Origin: CAVQKZ01 sp963837325
GTDB taxonomy: Bacteria > Actinomycetota > Actinomycetes > Mycobacteriales > Jatrophihabitantaceae
NCBI GenBank assembly: GCA_963837325.1
Contig: CAWIMV010000002.1
Location: forward strand, 496,001-560,000
Length of the DNA stretch: 64,000 nt
Reading direction: 5' to 3'
A program made the translations under genes and the position numbers. Position 1 is the stretch's first letter. Every line of letters starts with the position of its first letter. Below the pieces are notes generated by a model. It was not told where the DNA came from, ran no database searches, and was given only the letters and a program-made list of their open reading frames with translations. This document shows, piece by piece, positions 60,273-64,000 of the stretch.

Positions 60273-61385
60273 GTGCGTACCACGCACCCTGGGTTGGTGC
60301 CCCCCTCATCGATCTTCCGGCAGCACCGTGCGCTGCGCTGGCTGGTGCCGGCGTGCGTGGCGGGAGTCACTGCCCTCGCCGCGGGTGGCGTCTTCAACGC
60401 CCAAGCGTCCTCGGAGCCGCTGCCCGAGCTGAGCCCTACCGCCCTGCTCGCCGACGTCCAGACCGCCGACGTGCCCGGGATGTCCGGCACGATCGTGGCG
60501 CAAATGTCGCTGGGCCTGCCGGAACTGCCCGCTGTCGGCGGTGACGCGGGCGGGGCGTCAGTCGGGTCGCTGCTCAGCGGGTCGCACACCATGCGGTTCT
60601 GGTACGGCGGCGCCGACCGCCAGCGGGTCGCCCTGCTCGGCACGACGGATGAAACCGATGTGTTCCACAAGGGCCGCGATCTGTGGCAGTGGGACAGCGA
60701 CAACCATGTCGCCACCCATACCGTGCTGCCAGCTGGCCAACCCGTCCCGGACCAGCACCCGGCGATCGGCGAGATCACCCCGCAGCAGGCGGCCAAGCGG
60801 GCGCTCGCGGCCATCGACCCGTCTACTCGGGTGACTGTCGCCCACGACCGGCGCGTGGCTGATCGACCGGCCTACGAGCTGGTGCTCAGCCCGCGCGATT
60901 CGGCGACCCGGGTCGGCAGCGTCCGCATCGCCGTCGACGGGTCGACCAAGATGCCACTCGGGGTGCAGGTATTCGCCCGGGGCAAATCCGCGCCGGCCAT
61001 CGACGTCTCGTTCTCGCACGTCTCGTTCAAAACTCCGTCAGCCAGCAACTTCGACTTCACGCCGCCGCCCGGTGCGACTGTGCGCCGGGGCATGCCGCCC
61101 TCCGAGCCCACCGGCCACCGCGCGGCTGCCGTGGCCCACCTCGGTGCCCGGAAGACCATCGGCTCGGGCTGGACGACAATCGTGGAGTATCAGTCGACGC
61201 CGGCGCAGATCCGTCAGTTCGCCGGCCCGCTGGTCGACCGGTTCACGGCCGTGCACGGCGGCTGGGGCAACGGTCGGCTGCTGGACTCCGCGCTGTTCTC
61301 GGTCCTGGTCACCGATGACGGGCGCGTGTTCGTCGGCTCGGTCGAGCCATCGGCGCTCTACGCAGCGGCGACTACCCACAAGTGA
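60273..61385 (+). CDS. Exported LolA/RseB-like lipoprotein-carrier-fold protein
   Basis: A 370-aa protein with an N-terminal signal or anchor (WLVPACVAGVTALAAGGVFN) and a large half-barrel domain similar to LolA/RseB (about 55-260: HTMRFWYGGADRQRVALLG, GRDLWQWDSDNHVATH, RPAYELVLSPRDSATRVGSV). In Gram-positives such proteins may carry lipids or modulate signalling. The Phe-rich segment ASNFDFTPPPGATV is typical of the end of the domain. GTG at 60273 is used; GTG at 60297 is an alternative. It overlaps the downstream ABC ATPase by four bases, so the three genes act together. Confidence 0.8.
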   Translation: MRTTHPGLVPPSSIFRQHRALRWLVPACVAGVTALAAGGVFNAQASSEPLPELSPTALLADVQTADVPGMSGTIVAQMSLGLPELPAVGGDAGGASVGSLLSGSHTMRFWYGGADRQRVALLGTTDETDVFHKGRDLWQWDSDNHVATHTVLPAGQPVPDQHPAIGEITPQQAAKRALAAIDPSTRVTVAHDRRVADRPAYELVLSPRDSATRVGSVRIAVDGSTKMPLGVQVFARGKSAPAIDVSFSHVSFKTPSASNFDFTPPPGATVRRGMPPSEPTGHRAAAVAHLGARKTIGSGWTTIVEYQSTPAQIRQFAGPLVDRFTAVHGGWGNGRLLDSALFSVLVTDDGRVFVGSVEPSALYAAATTHK

Positions 61386-62311
61386 CCTCGGCGATCTCGT
61401 CGAACGGGCTGACGAAACGCTTCGGCAAGCAGCTCGTGCTCGACCGGGTCGACCTGGACGTACCCGCCGGCTCGGTCTATGGCTTCCTCGGACCGAATGG
61501 CTCGGGCAAGACGACGACGATCCGAATCCTGCTCGGGTTGGTCTTTCCCACCGTCGGCAGCCACGCGCTGCTCGAGCAGGATTTTGCGACGTCGGCGCGC
61601 GACGTGCTCCCCCGCGTCGGTGCGCTCGTCGAAGGCCCGGCGTTCCATCCCTATCTGTCCGGGCAGGCCAACCTGGCTCGGCTGGACGCGGCCGACCGGT
61701 ACGCGTCGGGGCGCACCGCCCGGGCCCGGATCGGCCAGGCGCTGGAGCGGGTCGGCCTCAGTGCGGCCGCAGCCAAGCGCTACCGCAATTACTCGCTGGG
61801 CATGCGGCAGCGCCTCGGCATTGCCGCCGCCTTGCTGCAGCCGCGCGAGTTGCTGCTGCTTGATGAGCCGACGAACGGCCTGGATCCCCAGGGCACCCGC
61901 GAGGTGCGGCACTTGATCTCGCAACTCGGCCGCGAGGGCGTCACCGTATTTGTCTCGTCACATTTGCTCAGCGAGGTCGAACAGGTCTGCACCCACGTCG
62001 GCGTGATGAGTGTCGGGCGGATGGTGTGGCAAGGCGCACTCGCTGATCTGGCCATGGAGCAGCGGGTGCGAGTACGCGTGGTCACGGCGGCGCCGGCCGA
62101 CGCCGCGCGGGTGCTTTCCGAGCTGGGCCTGGCCGACGTCGCCAACGACGACGACGTCGCAACCGGCGTGCTCGGTGCGGCCGAGCCCGAACGGGTGGTC
62201 GCCGCCCTCGTTGCTGCGGGCGTCGGCGTGCGCGGCTTCATCGTGGAGCGGCCGAATCTCGAGGACGTGTTCGTCGGCCTGACCGGGGCGGGTTTCGATG
62301 TCTCGGGTTGA
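61382..62311 (+). CDS. ABC transporter ATP-binding protein (CcmA/drug-export type)
   Basis: A 309-aa ATPase: Walker A GFLGPNGSGKTTTIRI, signature YSLGMRQRLGIAAAL, Walker B LLLLDEPTNGLD, switch His in VFVSSHLLSEVEQ. The C-terminal ~80 residues form an extra regulatory domain common in exporters. With the permease it forms an exporter dimer; the substrate may be handled by the LolA-like protein. It is coupled at both ends: GTGA overlap upstream and a 14-base overlap with the permease gene. Confidence 0.93.
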   Translation: MTSAISSNGLTKRFGKQLVLDRVDLDVPAGSVYGFLGPNGSGKTTTIRILLGLVFPTVGSHALLEQDFATSARDVLPRVGALVEGPAFHPYLSGQANLARLDAADRYASGRTARARIGQALERVGLSAAAAKRYRNYSLGMRQRLGIAAALLQPRELLLLDEPTNGLDPQGTREVRHLISQLGREGVTVFVSSHLLSEVEQVCTHVGVMSVGRMVWQGALADLAMEQRVRVRVVTAAPADAARVLSELGLADVANDDDVATGVLGAAEPERVVAALVAAGVGVRGFIVERPNLEDVFVGLTGAGFDVSG

Positions 62312-63185
62312 GGTGTCTCCCGCTGACCCCGTCTTGGCCCCGCAGCCGGGCGACACGCCGCGGAAACCCCGGCTACGGGGCCACGCCCGGTTCTTCGGGT
62401 CCGAACTGCTGATGATGTTCCGGCGGCGACGCAACATCGCGCTGCTCCTTGTGCTGGGTGCAGTGCCGGTGCTGATCGCTGTTGCCGTGAAGCTCAGCGG
62501 GCACCACGACCGCGGTGATTCGATCTTCGGCGGGATCACCGACAACGGCCTGTTCGCGGCGCTCGCGGCCTTCCTCGTGGTGATGCCGTTGTTCCTGCCG
62601 CTGGGCGTCGCCGTCGTCGCCGGCGATTCGATCTCCGGCGAGGCCAGCACCGGGACGCTGCGCTACCTGCTTGCCGTCCCGGTGGGCCGCAGTCGGTTGT
62701 TGGTAGTGAAGTTCGGCGCGATCCTGGTGTGGTGTGCGGCCAGCGTCGCCATTGTCGCGGCCTGCGGCGTCATCGCCGGGGCGATCCTGTTCCCATCCGG
62801 CGAGTTGACGTTGTTGTCGGGACGAACGGTGTCCTATGCGGCCGGCATCTATCGCCTGCTGCTGGTGGCCGGCTACGTCGCGCTGTCGCTGGCCATGGTT
62901 GCCGCGCTCGGGCTGTTCGTGTCGACGATGACCGAGGTGCCGGTCGCGGCGATGGCGGCCACGTTGACGCTGACGATCGTCAGCGAGGTACTCGACGCGG
63001 TGCCGCAACTGTCGGCCCTGCATCCGTGGTTGCCAACGCACTACTGGCTGCAATGGGTCGACCTGCTCCGCGATCCGATGGCGACCGGCGCCATCGGGCA
63101 TGGCCTGCTGGTCAGTGCCGCCTACGTCGCGGTCTTCCTCTCGCTGGCGTGGGCCCGCTTCGCCGGCAAGGACGTCACGAGCTGA
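62298..63185 (+). CDS. ABC transporter permease (ABC-2 type)
   Basis: A 295-aa membrane protein with a Pro-rich cytoplasmic N-terminus and six predicted helices: IALLLVLGAVPVLIAVAVKL, FAALAAFLVVMPLFLPLGVA, VWCAASVAIVAACGVIAGAI, LLLVAGYVALSLAMVAALGL, VPVAAMAATLTLTIVSEVL and AAYVAVFLSLAWARFAG. The cytoplasmic loop GDSISGEASTGTLRYLLAVP with the conserved E-x-x-x-G-T is typical of ABC-2 exporters. It ends one base before the DUF2630 stop on the other strand. Confidence 0.92.
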   Translation: MSRVEVSPADPVLAPQPGDTPRKPRLRGHARFFGSELLMMFRRRRNIALLLVLGAVPVLIAVAVKLSGHHDRGDSIFGGITDNGLFAALAAFLVVMPLFLPLGVAVVAGDSISGEASTGTLRYLLAVPVGRSRLLVVKFGAILVWCAASVAIVAACGVIAGAILFPSGELTLLSGRTVSYAAGIYRLLLVAGYVALSLAMVAALGLFVSTMTEVPVAAMAATLTLTIVSEVLDAVPQLSALHPWLPTHYWLQWVDLLRDPMATGAIGHGLLVSAAYVAVFLSLAWARFAGKDVTS

Positions 63186-63186
63186 T

Positions 63187-63429
63187 TCACTGCAGGTAGG
63201 ACTCGACCTCGTTGATGGGTCGTTCCTTGGCTTCGTCGGGGTTCTCGCCGTAGTCCTCGCGGGCGCGGCGCTGCCGGAGCAGGTCCCAGGCCTGATCCAG
63301 CTGGCGTTCGAGCTGTTCGAGCCGCTGCCGGTCGGGGCCGGCCAGGCCTTTGCCGGCGTGGCTGTCGCGTAGTTGCTTCTCTTCGGCCACCAGTTCGTGG
63401 ATGTGGTCGAGAATCGTGGTGTCGTCCAT
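63187..63429 (-). CDS. DUF2630 family protein
   Basis: An 80-aa helical protein: MDDTTILDHIHELVAEEKQL, then GPDRQRLEQLERQLDQAWDL and LRQRRAREDYGENPDEAK. This is the standard DUF2630 size and sequence, a short hairpin of charged helices common in actinobacteria. Function is unknown. ATG start at 63429, convergent with the ABC permease gene. Confidence 0.88.
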   Translation of the reverse strand: MDDTTILDHIHELVAEEKQLRDSHAGKGLAGPDRQRLEQLERQLDQAWDLLRQRRAREDYGENPDEAKERPINEVESYLQ

Positions 63430-63754
63430 CCGTCAACCGTGCACCATGACCGAGGCGCGCGGTAGGTCGGGGCGGCGTCTCAGGCGAAATGGGCCTTTGG
63501 CGCCGTCGCAGGGCCGCGAACTCGGCCAAGGGCCGGGATTGCCGGCGCGATTGGGGCGGCAATCCGGTCCGCCGCTGGGCTTGCGTACCCGCCGGTATGC
63601 CTTGCTAGGCTTTCTGCTGGTTGCCGCGATGATCCAAGACGGCTCAGGTAACCGGTTGATCTTGCCTTCTCCTGGCTGTCGGGAAATGGTGTTCGCCCGG
63701 TGGTGACCTCGGAATCCGCACGGTGCGGCTTCCTTGCAGCAAGAGGAGATTGAC
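63430..63754 (+). promoter_or_regulatory. Long leader and promoter region of the cold-shock gene
   Basis: These 325 bp hold no protein that I can support. TAGGCT at 63606-63611 is a good -10; it would give a leader of about 137 bases. Inside the leader are a small hairpin CCGCA/TGCGG (around 63715-63728) and GGTAACCGG (near 63647), and the Shine-Dalgarno AGAGGAG lies just before the GTG. Long structured leaders are usual for cold-shock mRNAs. Confidence 0.4.
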
Positions 63755-63958
63755 GTGGCTCAGGGCACGGTCAAGTGGTTCAACAGCGAGAAGGGCTTCG
63801 GCTTCATCGCTCCCGACGGTGGCGCCCCGGACGTGTTCGTCCACTACTCGGCGATCGCGTCGGACGGCTACCGCAGCCTGGACGACAACCAGCGCGTGGA
63901 GTTCGACATCACGCAGGGCCAGAAGGGCCCACAGGCGGAGAACGTCCGCCCGATCTAG
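63755..63958 (+). CDS. CspA-family cold-shock protein
   Basis: A 67-aa single OB-fold RNA chaperone: AQGTVKWFNSEKGFGFIAPD with RNP1 KGFGFI, and DVFVHYSAIASDGYRSLDD with RNP2 VFVHY, ending AENVRPI. It binds single-stranded RNA and destabilises secondary structure. GTG at 63755 is set by AGAGGAG seven bases upstream and by the family N-terminus; an upstream extension of seven residues is spurious. Confidence 0.96.
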   Translation: MAQGTVKWFNSEKGFGFIAPDGGAPDVFVHYSAIASDGYRSLDDNQRVEFDITQGQKGPQAENVRPI

Positions 63959-63980
63959 TTCCGTCCGCACGACCGACGAG

Positions 63981-64000
63981 GGCCCCGCTTCGGTGGGGCC
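63981..64000 (+). terminator. UUCG-tetraloop hairpin after the cold-shock gene
   Basis: GGCCCCGC/GTGGGGCC pairs around a C(UUCG)G tetraloop, 23 bases after the stop. The stem is at the very window edge and may extend further. Confidence 0.75.

Overview
The window is chromosomal DNA of a high-GC Gram-positive actinomycete. The evidence is pervasive G/C at third codon positions, frequent GTG starts, 4-base stop/start overlaps, leaderless -10 promoters (TANNNT six bases before the start codon), a proteasome activator of the Bpa/PafE type, type VII secretion substrate genes, and the actinobacterial cell-division block fhaA-fhaB-pstP-rodA-pbpA-pknB. Gene order resembles mycobacteria in places (quinone oxidoreductase / class-V aminotransferase-like / PafE), but there are no mycolate genes and pknA is absent, so I infer a non-mycobacterial actinomycete. 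The genus cannot be read from the sequence.

Layout. 1-8 kb: partial hutH, a PIG3-type quinone oxidoreductase, an aminotransferase-V-fold protein containing no lysine, PafE, a GNAT-DinB fusion, and serS with a HAD phosphatase and a VOC protein. 8.1-10.4 kb: a type VII-type polymorphic toxin module (two WXG100-like proteins, a 437-aa toxin, a coupled immunity gene). 10.4-16.5 kb: a complete peptide/nickel-type ABC importer operon. 16.7-21 kb: a GroES-like protein, a second type VII substrate cluster, pheA, a DUF4446 protein. 21-25.7 kb: a GDT1-type transporter, hpd with a phased upstream repeat array, a DEAD-box helicase and an HisC-type aminotransferase. 25.7-27 kb: a frameshifted AbiEi/DUF559-type gene framed by palindromic repeats. 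27-36.6 kb: a membrane spermidine-synthase-like protein, a DUF4349 lipoprotein, an ACT-malic enzyme divergent from the 1587-aa NAD glutamate dehydrogenase. 36.6-46 kb: an anti-sigma-type ATPase, GDPD, rhodanese, Fpg/Nei, DHFR-like, a GlxA-like gene relic, msrA, an HtrA-like protease, an extracellular nuclease. 46-50 kb: adk, an acyl-CoA synthetase, a third type VII substrate cluster, tRNA-Leu(CAG). 50.3-58.1 kb: the growth and division signalling operon. 58-64 kb: a two-component system, a LolA-like protein with an ABC exporter pair, a DUF2630 protein and a cold-shock gene.

How the genes work together. FhaA, FhaB, PstP, RodA, PbpA and PknB form the Ser/Thr-phosphorylation switch that controls septal and polar peptidoglycan synthesis. 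From fhaB to pknB every junction overlaps, provided a previously unmarked 28-codon ORF between pbpA and pknB is counted. The three type VII substrate clusters contain no Ecc or mycosin machinery, so they must depend on a secretion apparatus encoded elsewhere. pheA, hpd and the HisC-like aminotransferase together suggest an aromatic amino-acid theme. Malic enzyme and the large glutamate dehydrogenase share one divergent promoter region.

The most unusual items are the lysine-free class-V aminotransferase homologue beside the proteasome activator, the toxin/immunity module with its AT-rich tip, the pbpA-pknB bridging micro-ORF, the phased repeat array before hpd, and three families of long imperfect palindromes, some of which encode protein C-termini.
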